Shown here: piece after piece, positions 26,343-36,800 of the stretch | How the letters are laid out: every line of letters begins with the position of its first letter | Numbering within the stretch: the first letter of the stretch is position 1 | From: Chitinophaga sp. CB10 | Lineage (GTDB): Bacteria; Bacteroidota; Bacteroidia; Chitinophagales; Chitinophagaceae | Reading direction: 5' to 3' | Length of the DNA: 64,000 bases | Assembly (NCBI GenBank): GCA_001870995.2 | Contig: MLAV02000020.1 | Location: forward strand, 70,754 to 134,753 | The notes under the pieces: model-generated | Databases searched by the model: none | What the model was told of the DNA's origin: nothing | Seen by the model: the letters and a program-made list of their open reading frames with translations, nothing else | Program-made: the position numbers and the translations under genes

Positions 26343-29164
26343 AATAACTCGTTTACCTTCGGTCTGTTGAACTGTTGCGCCTTCTCTGTTGATTTAGGCA
26401 GTCCGAAATAGAAAAATAAAGTACGTGTATGCATGCCCGTTGGATGGTTCAACTCACTGGCCGGGCCAAGTGCAGCGGTACCGTTCGTAATGTTGAAGGC
26501 CAGTTTGGTACCCACCGGCGGAATGGTTTCCAAAAAGGAAATATCGCCGGGAGGCAGTCCAGGATTAGGTTTCACATCCTTCACGCCGTAGAAGTCGAAC
26601 AAGCGCACATACAACCCGGGGTCGGAAGTGCCGGCATAAAACTTACCCTGCACCGTGTTAAACTCCATCCATACCACATCGGAAAAATACCCCTTAAACT
26701 CCGGGAACTGCCAGGGGGCGGAACCTGCGGAAGCGTTGTTATAAGCATTCTCCCAAACGTTGAGCGTCACACCCTGCAGCCTGTTCTTCCACACGCGGTA
26801 AGGGCCTTTGCCCAGCCATTTCGCGCTGAGCATGTATTGCTCCGGATAGTTGAAGCTCACGCCCGCAAAAGGCGCGTCGCGCTTCAATTCCCAGTTGTAC
26901 TCCATGCGCAGCCAGCCGTTATTGTCCATATACCATTTCACTTCCTTCATATCGCCGTTGTAGTGAAACACAACGGTATCGCCCGATAGCTGCATATCTT
27001 CCGCAGTGGCTTTGCCGGAAGTAAACACCGGGCCGCCGCTGAACGACAGGGGGTCCGCTGCGGCATTGCGCACGCTTTTGATCATACCGGTTCCCCGGTC
27101 GAAAGTAACCGTCACCTGCCCACCGGTGAGGGTGACGCTGCTATCCGTAGTCGTAATAGCGCCTGCGCCTGTGGCAGTACCGGTGAGGTCCTTCACCAAC
27201 GCAGCGGCGGGCTTCACATGCCATACCCAGGTGTATAACTCATGCCCGGAAGGATCCGTAGCGGTGAGGCTCAGGGCGTCGTAATTTTTCCAATCCGCCG
27301 GCAATGCCAGGCGTATGCTGCCTTTGGCCACCGGTGCTACATCCGGCGGAGCAGCCACACCTGTTTTCATAGTCAGGTAGCCGCTCTGCGCGTCAAAGGG
27401 CTTGCGGTAATTACGCAGTTCCCATTTGTAGCTGCACTTATTCAGGTTCGTGAAATGATAGCGGTTTTCCACCGGTATCTCCCCTGAAAAATCGGCAGGG
27501 AGCTGCTGCATATCTATTTTCACGGGAGAATAAATTTCCCGCGCAGCCCAGAACCCGCCTTCCTTTTCGCGGTGCGGGCCCAGCAGGCCGTCCGGCGCGT
27601 TAATGCCGTTTACGTCAATGATATTCTGTTGATCCCTGCGTACCACGCCTTCATCCAGCATCGCCCAGATGAAGCCGCCCGCGCCCAGTTTGGCGTTCCA
27701 GTGCAGGTCCCAGAATTCTTTCAGGGCTGCAGCGCCGCCGCCATCGTCCTGCGCATGCAGGAACTCCGTTGGCATGTAAATGCTGGTATCTTCCAGGATC
27801 TTTTTTGTGCTGTAATAATCTTCGTAGTGGTTGCAGTCGATGCCGTTAAACTGGTTGCCCGGGCGGTGATGCGCATGTATAACGGGGCGGTTGGAGAGGT
27901 CGTATTTTCCGAAGTCGTCATCCAGGTCCTTGTTGTGCCCACCTTCGTTACCGTTGCTCCAAAAAATAATGCTCGGATGGTTGACGTCCCTCTCTACCAT
28001 TTCCTTCACCAGCGGCTCGCCCGCCTTCGTGCTGTAAGCCTTTTGCCAGCCTGCCAGTTCATCAATCACGTAAATACCCAGGCTATCGCAGTACTCCAGG
28101 AAACGCTTATCCGGCGGGTAATGCGAGCAACGCACGGCGTTCATGTTCATCTCCCTGATCAGCAGGGCATCCTGTAACTGGATGCTGTCGTTCAGCGTAC
28201 GGCCGGTTTCCGGCCAGAAGCAATGGCGGTTGATGCCTTTCATCTTCACCTTCACGCCATTCACGTAGATGCCATCCTGGCGGCGTATTTCGATCGTCCT
28301 GAAACCAAATTTTTCTGATACGGTATGCAGGGTTTTGCCGCCACGCAGCAGCTGCAGGGTGTATTTATACAGCGCCGGCGTTTCCGCGCTCCAGGTGGCA
28401 GGGTTGCTGATATTCCCTTCCAGTAAGGTTTCGGCGGATGCGGAGCCTTTTATTTCCCCTACCTTCTTTCCTGTTTTATCTGTAACAGTAGTCAGCAACA
28501 CATCGCCGGGCTTTACACCGGTCAGCTCCACCTTCAAACGCAGGCTGCCATTGGCTTTAGCGTCTACCGCTACCTGCCGGATGTGAGTGGCCGGCAGTAC
28601 TTCCAGGAATACGGGCCTGAATATGCCGCCAAAGATCCAGTAGTCCGCCAGGCGCTCCGCGTTATTCACGGACGCATCGGCAGACATCTTGCTCACTTTT
28701 ACTTCCAGCGTATTAGCCCCGCCGTATTTCAATAACGAAGAGATGTTGTAACGGAAGCGGTAAAAGCTGCCCTGGTGGATAGCTCCGGCAGGCGTGCCGT
28801 TTATCTTCACTTCCGCATCTGTCATCACGCCATCAAAAACGATATTCACCGTTTGGCCTTTCCAGGCAGCGGGCGCCTGGAAGGTATGTTTATATAAGCC
28901 CTGCTCGTCCGCAAAGCGGAAATTTTTTCCGTAGGTTTTATAATCCCTGCCGTAGTTGTAGCTGCCAAAGCCCTGCTGCTCCCAGCAGGAGGGCACGGCT
29001 ATCTTCGTCCACTCCCCGCTGTTGCGGCCGCCGGTGCAATAGAAATCCCATTGCACCGTGGTATTGTTATCCCTGCCGGAGAGGTATTGGATCAACGTGG
29101 ATTGCGCATAGGCTTGCCCGCTCAGCAGCATTCCCAGCAGTACTGCCAGTTTACGTGTCATCAT
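26339..29164 (-). CDS. GH2-family glycoside hydrolase (beta-galactosidase/beta-glucuronidase type)
   Basis: 941 residues with a signal peptide (LAVLLGMLLSGQAYAQ). Domain order is the GH2 sugar-binding jelly roll (about 40-215, WTKIAVPSCWEQQGFGSYNYGR), an immunoglobulin-like domain (about 220-305), the TIM barrel (about 305-600, with MKGINRHCFWPETGRTL and MNAVRCSHYPPDKRFLEYCDSLGIYVIDE) and C-terminal beta domains. WSNGNEGG carries the likely acid/base Glu407, and MPTEFLHAQD carries the likely nucleophile Glu467. RG-I loci often use GH2 enzymes to remove beta-linked galactose or uronic acid from side chains, and the exact sugar is not readable here. It overlaps both neighbours (GH106 and the GH65-like gene) by 4 nt. 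Confidence 0.93.
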   Translation of the reverse strand: MMTRKLAVLLGMLLSGQAYAQSTLIQYLSGRDNNTTVQWDFYCTGGRNSGEWTKIAVPSCWEQQGFGSYNYGRDYKTYGKNFRFADEQGLYKHTFQAPAAWKGQTVNIVFDGVMTDAEVKINGTPAGAIHQGSFYRFRYNISSLLKYGGANTLEVKVSKMSADASVNNAERLADYWIFGGIFRPVFLEVLPATHIRQVAVDAKANGSLRLKVELTGVKPGDVLLTTVTDKTGKKVGEIKGSASAETLLEGNISNPATWSAETPALYKYTLQLLRGGKTLHTVSEKFGFRTIEIRRQDGIYVNGVKVKMKGINRHCFWPETGRTLNDSIQLQDALLIREMNMNAVRCSHYPPDKRFLEYCDSLGIYVIDELAGWQKAYSTKAGEPLVKEMVERDVNHPSIIFWSNGNEGGHNKDLDDDFGKYDLSNRPVIHAHHRPGNQFNGIDCNHYEDYYSTKKILEDTSIYMPTEFLHAQDDGGGAAALKEFWDLHWNAKLGAGGFIWAMLDEGVVRRDQQNIIDVNGINAPDGLLGPHREKEGGFWAAREIYSPVKIDMQQLPADFSGEIPVENRYHFTNLNKCSYKWELRNYRKPFDAQSGYLTMKTGVAAPPDVAPVAKGSIRLALPADWKNYDALSLTATDPSGHELYTWVWHVKPAAALVKDLTGTATGAGAITTTDSSVTLTGGQVTVTFDRGTGMIKSVRNAAADPLSFSGGPVFTSGKATAEDMQLSGDTVVFHYNGDMKEVKWYMDNNGWLRMEYNWELKRDAPFAGVSFNYPEQYMLSAKWLGKGPYRVWKNRLQGVTLNVWENAYNNASAGSAPWQFPEFKGYFSDVVWMEFNTVQGKFYAGTSDPGLYVRLFDFYGVKDVKPNPGLPPGDISFLETIPPVGTKLAFNITNGTAALGPASELNHPTGMHTRTLFFYFGLPKSTEKAQQFNRPKVNELL

Positions 29165-31962
29165 TGTTGCGATTTATCGGTCTTAAAATCTACCAGTTTT
29201 CGTTGAGGCGTCAGCGTTACTTTACCTAACAACCCGGAAGGGAACGGCTGCCAGCCTTTGGTGGTGAACAGTCCGTCCGCGCCGCGGTTTTCAGCAAGCC
29301 TGGCCGGCATATTGATGTTATAAAACTTCTTCCATTGCACACCTTTCTTTTCCAGCGCAATCATGCGGTTGGCCATGCCATTGGTGACGAGGATGCGCAG
29401 TTCATTATCCTCCCGGAGCGCGCCGGCAGGGATCATTACGCTGTAATCCGGTCCCAGCAGGGTTGCCAGCCTTTTGCCGTTCAGGAATACTTCCGCGCTC
29501 TCGCCTACCTTACCCAGGTCGAGTGCATAGGCATCCGCTTTTTGCTTTGGCTTTTTGATACGGATCGTATAGGCGGCCGTGCCGGAGAATTCGCTGGCAT
29601 GCGCTACCTGTAAATCAGTCCAGGAGCCGGTTTTGGTAGTGAAAGTGCCCTGCGGAATTTCAGGACCTCCTTGCAGGAACTGCAGCTGCCAGTCGCCTGT
29701 AATCTCCTGCGGCTGGCCGGCGGCCACCATGTACGGATATGCCGGCGCTGTAGTTTTTTGAGAAGAAGTTTGCAGGATGCAGCTCTCCCCTGCTTTCAGG
29801 TGCATATAGACTTTTCTGCCCATGGTATGCGCTGCGCCGGCTTCCTGCGTCATCGGGCTGTATTGCACTACCGATGCAAACGGCTCGGAAAGAGTGATAT
29901 AAGTGGAAATTTCTTTCCCGGTAGTGTTGGCGATGAAGTAGGTACGGCCTTTCTCCCAGCGGCGGCGCTCGAAGCTGAGGCCATTCATTTCTTCTTTTTC
30001 GATACCGGCGGCGCGCATCAATTCGCTCAGGTGGTTGTTCAGCGCAGAGTTGTGATTGGCGCTGATTTCCGCCAGTGTCTTATGAAATGCGGCGCGGTTT
30101 TGTTCCAGGTTATGATAACCGGTTACATCTGCCGGCAGGTTTTCGTAGAAGAGTATTTTCACGCCTGCTTTGGCGAGGTCATTTAGTTTTTGTAAGGTTT
30201 CCAGCGGCAGGTATTTCACATCCGCCAGCAGGATGGCTTTGTATTTACCGCCCGGCATCTGCACTTTTCCGTCGGCTGCTTTGCTTTCGAGCAGCTGCCT
30301 GTCAGACACCATGTCGAAAGTCCAGCCTTCCTTCAGCATCTCTTCTGCCACGGCTTCAAAGTAAGTACCGGAGAAGCCTTCCATGCCATCGAAGTGGTGC
30401 AGCATATCCCTGCCGGGTTGCATGTTGCGGTCGTGAAACGGAAAATACAGCAGCACGTCGTTATCGCTGCGGCCGGCCTGTAAAAAGCTCTGGCACCGCG
30501 CTACGTATTCGTTCAGCGCGGGGAAGTCCTTCCAGAAGGAGTTAGCCGGCGTGAAGTGTACGGCGGCGTAGAACAGCCAGCCGGGGTATGGTTCATTTTG
30601 CGGGGAGTAGTTGGTGCCATGGTAGAAAATGTGGTTCACACCGCCGAGGAAGTACTTATCCACGGCTTGCTTTACATCGCCCAGGGTGGATTTGAAATGT
30701 TCGCCTAACCAGGTAGCTGCTTCCGCGCTCGCAAATGGTTTACCGCTCACGTGTGCGGCAGAGGAGGCAAATTTAAAACGTAAAATTTCCGTGCCTTCCG
30801 TTTCCGGGATGTCCACCGTTTCGTACAGGTCAAAAATATTGGAAGGCGAGCCATGGCTTTGGTTGCGGATCAGCTTCCCCTGGGCTTTGGCCCAGTTATG
30901 CCAGGGCTGCGTGAATTTTTCCAGCAGCAGGTCGGAGATGGTCATGCGGTAATCGTACAGTACGCGCAGGTGCGCCTCGCTGTTGTCTTTCGCCAGCAGC
31001 AAGGGTATTACGGTACGGAGGTCGTAGCCCCGCAGGCGCTGGAACTCCTTGAAAAACTCCGGCGTCCAGTTAGCTTGTCCGCGCGCGTCGTCCACTTCGT
31101 AGGAATCGTTGAAGTAACTGCGCAGCGTAGCGGTATTCCGGCCTTTAAACGCTTCGTCAAACCTGGCGAGGTAGTGTTGCAACGCCGGCAGGCTGAAGTG
31201 GTCGATAGCCAGCCCTTCGCCGCCCGGCGCGGCCCTTTCCACCATTTTACCATGCCATCCCATAAAGAGCGCATAGAGGGTCACATCTTCGGGCGCCTTC
31301 CAGTTCAGGCTGCCGTCAGGAGTAACATAGCGGGTTACGTCCGTCATGTTGCCCTTGCTGTCGTACGCCAGTACGGAAACCAGCGGCAGCGGCTTTTTAA
31401 ACCTCACCTGGTCGATGGCCAGCTCCTGCAGGTTCTTGTTGGCGCTAATGGGTTCCAGCACTTTGGTATCCGGCGGCAGCGGTTTGGGATTGGCGCTGCG
31501 CAGGATAGGCTCCTGTATGAATTCCAGTTTATCCGTGAGGGTAGTTCCTTTCTTTAATTCGATTTTTTTGTAAGCGATGTATTTGCTGGCATCCTCATTG
31601 GTCACCCAGGGGCCGCCGAAGGGCCATCCCGTACCGGTAGCCATATCGATTCCCAGCTTCAGCCGCGTAGCCTCGCTGAGCGTGTATTCCAGCATCGTCA
31701 TCCAGGAAGGGGTAAGGAAAGGTCTGAATTTCGCTTCCGTTCCTTTTACCCCGTAGATGGGTGTGATTTCCAGTCCGCCTAATCCTGCTTTTGCATATTG
31801 CTCCATCGCTGCGGTCAGCCCCGCGGAGTCTACCGCGCTTCCTTCCCACCACCAGCGGGTCCATGGTTTCGCCGTTTGCGTAATGGCAGGCCATTGTACC
31901 TGGGCTTGCGCCGCGTAGCTACAAACCAGTAACGCAGCCACCTGTAATACTTTTTTCTTCAT
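29161..31962 (-). CDS. GH106 alpha-L-rhamnosidase
   Basis: 933 residues from MKKKVLQVAALLVCSYAAQAQ, which forms a clean signal peptide; an in-frame ATG nine codons earlier (31989) adds MLMFLYFVE and is less likely. The mature N-terminus KPWTRWWWEGSAVDSAGLTAAMEQYAKAGLGGLEI is the hallmark of GH106. Further family-like stretches are LGIDMATGTGWPFGGPWVT and NHIFYHGTNYSPQNEPYPGW. The C-terminal region (about residues 770-900) looks like a beta-jelly-roll. GH106 enzymes hydrolyse alpha-L-rhamnosyl linkages in RG-I and RG-II and supply free L-rhamnose for the rha operon at 50-56 kb. It is the first enzyme gene after the SusCD block, with a 100-bp gap that contains a hairpin. Confidence 0.93.
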   Translation of the reverse strand: MKKKVLQVAALLVCSYAAQAQVQWPAITQTAKPWTRWWWEGSAVDSAGLTAAMEQYAKAGLGGLEITPIYGVKGTEAKFRPFLTPSWMTMLEYTLSEATRLKLGIDMATGTGWPFGGPWVTNEDASKYIAYKKIELKKGTTLTDKLEFIQEPILRSANPKPLPPDTKVLEPISANKNLQELAIDQVRFKKPLPLVSVLAYDSKGNMTDVTRYVTPDGSLNWKAPEDVTLYALFMGWHGKMVERAAPGGEGLAIDHFSLPALQHYLARFDEAFKGRNTATLRSYFNDSYEVDDARGQANWTPEFFKEFQRLRGYDLRTVIPLLLAKDNSEAHLRVLYDYRMTISDLLLEKFTQPWHNWAKAQGKLIRNQSHGSPSNIFDLYETVDIPETEGTEILRFKFASSAAHVSGKPFASAEAATWLGEHFKSTLGDVKQAVDKYFLGGVNHIFYHGTNYSPQNEPYPGWLFYAAVHFTPANSFWKDFPALNEYVARCQSFLQAGRSDNDVLLYFPFHDRNMQPGRDMLHHFDGMEGFSGTYFEAVAEEMLKEGWTFDMVSDRQLLESKAADGKVQMPGGKYKAILLADVKYLPLETLQKLNDLAKAGVKILFYENLPADVTGYHNLEQNRAAFHKTLAEISANHNSALNNHLSELMRAAGIEKEEMNGLSFERRRWEKGRTYFIANTTGKEISTYITLSEPFASVVQYSPMTQEAGAAHTMGRKVYMHLKAGESCILQTSSQKTTAPAYPYMVAAGQPQEITGDWQLQFLQGGPEIPQGTFTTKTGSWTDLQVAHASEFSGTAAYTIRIKKPKQKADAYALDLGKVGESAEVFLNGKRLATLLGPDYSVMIPAGALREDNELRILVTNGMANRMIALEKKGVQWKKFYNINMPARLAENRGADGLFTTKGWQPFPSGLLGKVTLTPQRKLVDFKTDKSQQ

Positions 31963-32014
31963 CTCAACAAAATATAAAAACATGAGCATAATTTCCCCTT
32001 GATAAAAGCAGCAA

Positions 32015-32038
32015 AAGCAGCAAATTACTCTGCTGCTT
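32015..32038 (-). promoter_or_regulatory. intercistronic hairpin between SusD and the enzyme genes
   Basis: AAGCAGCA (32015-32022) and TGCTGCTT (32031-32038) form an 8-bp perfect stem. On the minus strand the second arm is followed by TTGCTGCTTTTATC, a weak U-rich tail. It lies in the only gap of about 100 bp within the 33-kb operon, so it could cause partial termination or protect the 3' end of the SusCD message, lowering enzyme expression relative to the transporters. Confidence 0.45.
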
Positions 32039-32062
32039 GTTTGCTGTGGGAATCGATAAAAA

Positions 32063-33820
32063 TCAGAATTTGAATGGCAGGTACCAGCCTGACTTATCCA
32101 TCAGCTTAGCCCTTGCTGCTTCTGCCCCGGGAACGTTGTCCTTCTTCAGTTTCCGGTAAATTTTATCCGCCAGGAACGATGGATCATTCCTGCGCAGGGC
32201 GATGCGTAACAGATCCGGCCAGCGGGTGCCTTCATAGGCGTCTTCCAGCGCCGTTTCGTTGATCAGCCCGTTTTCGATCGACAAGGTACTGTCCGCACCC
32301 GCCGCCACCGCATAGTTTTGCAGGTTGGCCCTTCTGCGGATACCGATGTTGCGGTACCATGGCGCGCGATAGTAAGGAATACCGGAGTTGCCGCTGTTCC
32401 TTGCATCAAAATTGAAAGGATATGGTTCAAATAAAGTGTTATGATAATTGGTTACATCGGAAGTAGGCGCAGGGTAAGCGCCGGCGATACCGTTGTTGAA
32501 CAGCCCCCATGCCAGTAAGTGCTTACCGGCGCGGTTGGCGGCTTCCGCAAAGCGCATATGCAGGTGCGTTTGCTTAAAGAGGAACCAGGTGCTGGTTCTC
32601 TTCAGCACATCCACCGGCAACATGGTAGACCAGTTGAGATAGTTGTACAAATATTTCATGACTACCGGCTGGCCGTTGATGTTCTGGCAGGTCAGGATAC
32701 CGCGGGCGTCGTAAGGCAGGCCTGGCATGGCCGGCGCGGAGCTGTTAGGCAGCTGCTGCTGGCTGTTCCAGTTGTCGAACGCCTCCTGGCTTGGCTTCAC
32801 CAGGTATTGCCCGCCAATAGGGCTGAAGAGCTTCACGAAAGGATTCTCCGGCTTGAACCTGGAATCAAACGGGATAGCCCATACCCATTCCCTTTCATAA
32901 CCTTTGGTATTGGCGGCCTGTTCATACATGATGCGCCATTGGGTGTTCCATACCAGCGAAGTGGCATCGCCACCGCGGCTGTAACTGATGTAATGGTCTA
33001 CATCCCCGTTGGAGTCCCAGCCTACTTTGTACATCGTGAGCATGGTAGCGTCGTTGGAGTTGTTGGCAGCCGTTTCCATCACCTGGCGGTACCACGTTGC
33101 CGCCTGTACGTAGTTGCCTTTCCAGAGGTTCAGGTCGCCCAGCAAAACTTTTTTATTAATGAACCACTTGCCCGTAGGATAGCCGTCTACCGTGATATTC
33201 GGCGAAGCGCCTGCAGGATATTCATCTTTATAGGTCAGCGCTTCCGTGGTGCGGATCAGCGTATCCAGCAGCGCATCGAAGCTAAGCTTCGGAAATCTTT
33301 TCGCGTCTTTCACTTCTTCTACGGATTCCAGCGCGCCGGTCACATAGGGAATTTCCCCGTAGTGGATGCCGAGCTGCAGGTATAGGAAGCTGCGCAGGCA
33401 GGTGATGTCCGCGTAGCGCACCGCGTATTCCGACTCCTTCATCTTCTTGTCTTTCAGCATCACGTCGAAATTTTTCAACACGTCATTACAGTTCAGGATC
33501 ACTTCGTAAAAAGGCCGCGGACTGGCATAAGGGTTATCCGCCGTTACGGTGTGGTTACTGAGCTGGCGCAGATATTCATCTGCATGGTCGGTATAATTCA
33601 GCATATCCGCACGCAGTTCATTCAGCAGTACATACCTTTCGGCCAGGCCCTGGAACTTGCCATAGATGCCGATTACAGCTGCATCCGCATCATATACGTT
33701 GCGGTACATCTGCGACTGGTCCAGTTCGTCCCCCGGCATTACATCCAGCATTTTCTTGCAGGAAGAAAGGACGGTACAGAAAGCGGCTGCAGATAAGAAT
33801 AATATGGTGAGCTTTTTCAT
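32063..33820 (-). CDS. SusD/RagB-family lipoprotein, second pair in the RG-I operon
   Basis: 585 residues with a lipoprotein signal ending VLSSC; the Cys is residue 21. SusD features include DADAAVIGIYGKFQGLAERYVLLNELRADMLNYT, LRSFLYLQLGIHYGEIPYV and the C-terminal TALEDAYEGTRWPDLLRIALRRNDPSFLADKIYRKL. It is more divergent than the other two SusD proteins in the window. It starts 27 bp after its SusC partner. The likely role is oligosaccharide capture for the SusC transporter at the cell surface, with RG-I fragments as the presumed ligand. Confidence 0.92.
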   Translation of the reverse strand: MKKLTILFLSAAAFCTVLSSCKKMLDVMPGDELDQSQMYRNVYDADAAVIGIYGKFQGLAERYVLLNELRADMLNYTDHADEYLRQLSNHTVTADNPYASPRPFYEVILNCNDVLKNFDVMLKDKKMKESEYAVRYADITCLRSFLYLQLGIHYGEIPYVTGALESVEEVKDAKRFPKLSFDALLDTLIRTTEALTYKDEYPAGASPNITVDGYPTGKWFINKKVLLGDLNLWKGNYVQAATWYRQVMETAANNSNDATMLTMYKVGWDSNGDVDHYISYSRGGDATSLVWNTQWRIMYEQAANTKGYEREWVWAIPFDSRFKPENPFVKLFSPIGGQYLVKPSQEAFDNWNSQQQLPNSSAPAMPGLPYDARGILTCQNINGQPVVMKYLYNYLNWSTMLPVDVLKRTSTWFLFKQTHLHMRFAEAANRAGKHLLAWGLFNNGIAGAYPAPTSDVTNYHNTLFEPYPFNFDARNSGNSGIPYYRAPWYRNIGIRRRANLQNYAVAAGADSTLSIENGLINETALEDAYEGTRWPDLLRIALRRNDPSFLADKIYRKLKKDNVPGAEAARAKLMDKSGWYLPFKF

Positions 33821-33847
33821 GCTAATCGTTTCAAAATTGTTAATAAC

Positions 33848-36800
33848 CTAGAGGCCTATACGAATTCCCAGTGTCACATTGCGGCTGATCGGGTCCAGCC
33901 CGGTATCGATGCCTTGCGCCAGCGGACTGTTGCTGCTGCTGAACTCGGGATCGTATCCCTGGTATTTGGTGAGGGTAACGAGGTTGTTACCGATCAGGTA
34001 GATAGCCGCATTTTTAATCACTTTACGGTTCACCGGGAAGTAGTATTGCAGGGATACGGAGCGCAGGCGGAGGTAGGAACCGTCTTCGATCCAGCGGTCG
34101 CTGAAGCGGCTGTTGCCCACCGGATCGCCCCAGGTAGCTCTCGGCATTTTCGTTTGCTGCCCTTCATACTGCCAGCGGTTGTTCACGCTTTCCAGCTGGT
34201 TGCTCGCGTCAGACATAGACTCCAGCCGGTAGCGGGTATAGTTGAACACATCGTTGCCCTGGGAGAAGGTGATGAGCGCATTCAGTTCAAAACGTTTCCA
34301 GCTCACGCGGTTGCTGATACCGCCTACGTAATCCGGGTTCGGATCGCCGATGACGGTGCGGTCGTCCGCGCTGATGAGGTTATCCCCGTTCATATTTACA
34401 AAGTGGATATCCCCGGCCTGGAACGCGCGCAGGCTACCATCGGTCTGTTTGGCGTACAGCTGCTCTTTGGCGGCGTCGGCGCTGGTCGCATAAACGCCCT
34501 GCGTTTTATAACCATAGAACAGGTTTGCCGGCTGGCCGTTGGCAGTCAGGATAGTGGCGCCTGCATAATCGGTCGTGAAGGAGCCGCCAGGTACGGAGAT
34601 CACTGTGTTTTTATACTTGCTCACATTCACGCCCAGGTCCCATTTCAGATTCGCTTTATCCACGATGCGGGCATTCAGGGAGAGGTCCACCCCTGTGTTT
34701 TTCATACGGCCGGCGTTGGTCAGCATTTGCTCGAAACCGCCCGCTGCCTGTACTTCTTCATACACCAGCATATTTTTGGTTTCGGATTTATAGGCGTCCA
34801 CACTGAGGGAGAGGCGCTCGTTGAAGATGGCCACATCGATACCGCCATTCAGCTTCACGGATGTTTCCCATTGCAGTTCCGGGTTGGCGATGCCTTTGCG
34901 CACCAGCCCCTGCAGGCCAAGGAGGTTTTGGGTAACATACGTCTGCCGGGCGGTGTAGTTGCCGATATCATCGTTGCCGGTAACGCTGTAGGATGCACGC
35001 AGTTTCAGCAGATCGATGCCGGAACTAGCCATGAAATTTTCAGAGGACACCAGCCAGGCCCCGCCAATGGAAGGCATTACGGGGAACTTGCTGCCGTTGA
35101 AGGTCAGCCCTTCCTTCGCTTGCTTGCCAAAGCGGCTGGAGCCGTCCATGGCTACGTTGAGCGAGAGGAACAGTTTTTCGCGGAAGCCGTAGTCAGAACT
35201 CAGGTAGGTATTGATCCAGTTCCACCTGCCCATGCCGCCGCCGATCTGGCGCAGGGCAGGCACGCCGTTCTGCACACTGGTGAGGTCGTCCGTAGCGGAG
35301 TTAAAGCCCAGGGCATAATCCTGTTCGGCCTTGTTGGTTTGCGTGCGCACGCCGCCGCGTACATAGATTTTATGATCTGCGTTGAAGCGCTTGCTGTATT
35401 CGGCCCAGGTATCGTTAAAGAAAGTGAACATCCGCTTCACCTGTGTGCCCATGCGGTTTTCGGCAATGGCGTTGGATAAAGTATCCTTTACGATGCCTAT
35501 GCCCGGCACGAACATATTCTCTCTCACCTTATCCAACACGATACCCACATTGGTATTCAGGTTCCAGTTCTTGCCCAGTTCATATTTAAACCCGAAGCTA
35601 CCCTGGAAGCGGTAGTAAATATTGGCCCCTATCATTTTCTCAATCACCGCGGTAGGGTTGCCTACGCCCAGGATATCCACATCCGCCAGGTTCGGACTTT
35701 GTACGCCGGCGTCATTCACTTCGTGGTCCTGCAGGAAAGGGGATTTAATACGGGCGAGGAACAGTGGGGAAGTTCTGTCCGCAATGCCCTGATCCTTCAG
35801 TTGTTGCTGGTTATATGCAAAAGAGAGGTTGGCGTAACCGGTAAACCGCTGGGTAAAGTTAAAGTTAGCGTTGAAGCGGGTATTATACCTGCTCAGGTCC
35901 GTACCCTTAATGATACCCTGGTTTTTCATATAACCCATACTGAGGCCGTAGGTGGCAATGTTATCCCCACCGGTCACCTTCAGGAAGAAGTTATTGGCGA
36001 AACCATTGTCCAGCACTTTATCCTGCCAGTCGGTACTGTTATGATAGCGCGCATAACCCGGCGCGAAACGGTCATCATTCATAAAAGGCTGCGCCGCCAG
36101 TTGTTCCGGGGTCAGTCCTTTGGATTGCAGGATACCGCTCAGGTAATTGCGGTAGTCGGATGCGCCCATCACCGGCAGCCCTTTAGGCGCCATTACAAAA
36201 CCGCCATACGCGCCAAAATCGATATGCGTCGCTTTATCGGCCGCACGGGAGGTAGTGATGATGATGGCGCCGTTAGCGCCTTTGGTACCGTAGACAGACG
36301 ATGCGTCTTTCAGTACGGTGATGTTGTCGATATCCTTTACATCAATCAGTGATAAGGGATTGGTATAGTAGTTGGCAATAACGCTTTCGCCATAGTCGTT
36401 CGTATCAAATATCATGTTATCTACTACTACCAGCGGTTTATTTGTGGCATAGAGAGAGTTAATGCCGCGGAGGAACAGGGTAGCGCCAGCGCCGGGAGTG
36501 CCCGAGCGCCTTATGCCGTTGAGACCAGCGATCCGGCCCTGCAGTAGTTCATCTGGTAACGCGGCGTTTTGTTGCCAGCCGTCCACGTTGTATTGCTGCG
36601 CGGCGGAAGTGATATCCCGCTGCGGAATAATATTTACCGGCATGACCATACTTTCCTGGTAGCCGCTGTGAGAGGCATCCATCAATCGTACATCCACCTT
36701 CTTCCTGCCTTTCAGGGCAATCATCCGGGGCGCGTAACCTTCTCCATCCACGAGGATGGTAGCATCGTAGGAAGGAACCTCCACTTTATACTTACCGGCG

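Noticed and set aside
33914..35479. 521-codon open frame on the plus strand
   Set aside because: Antisense to a clear SusC gene, with no recognisable motif.
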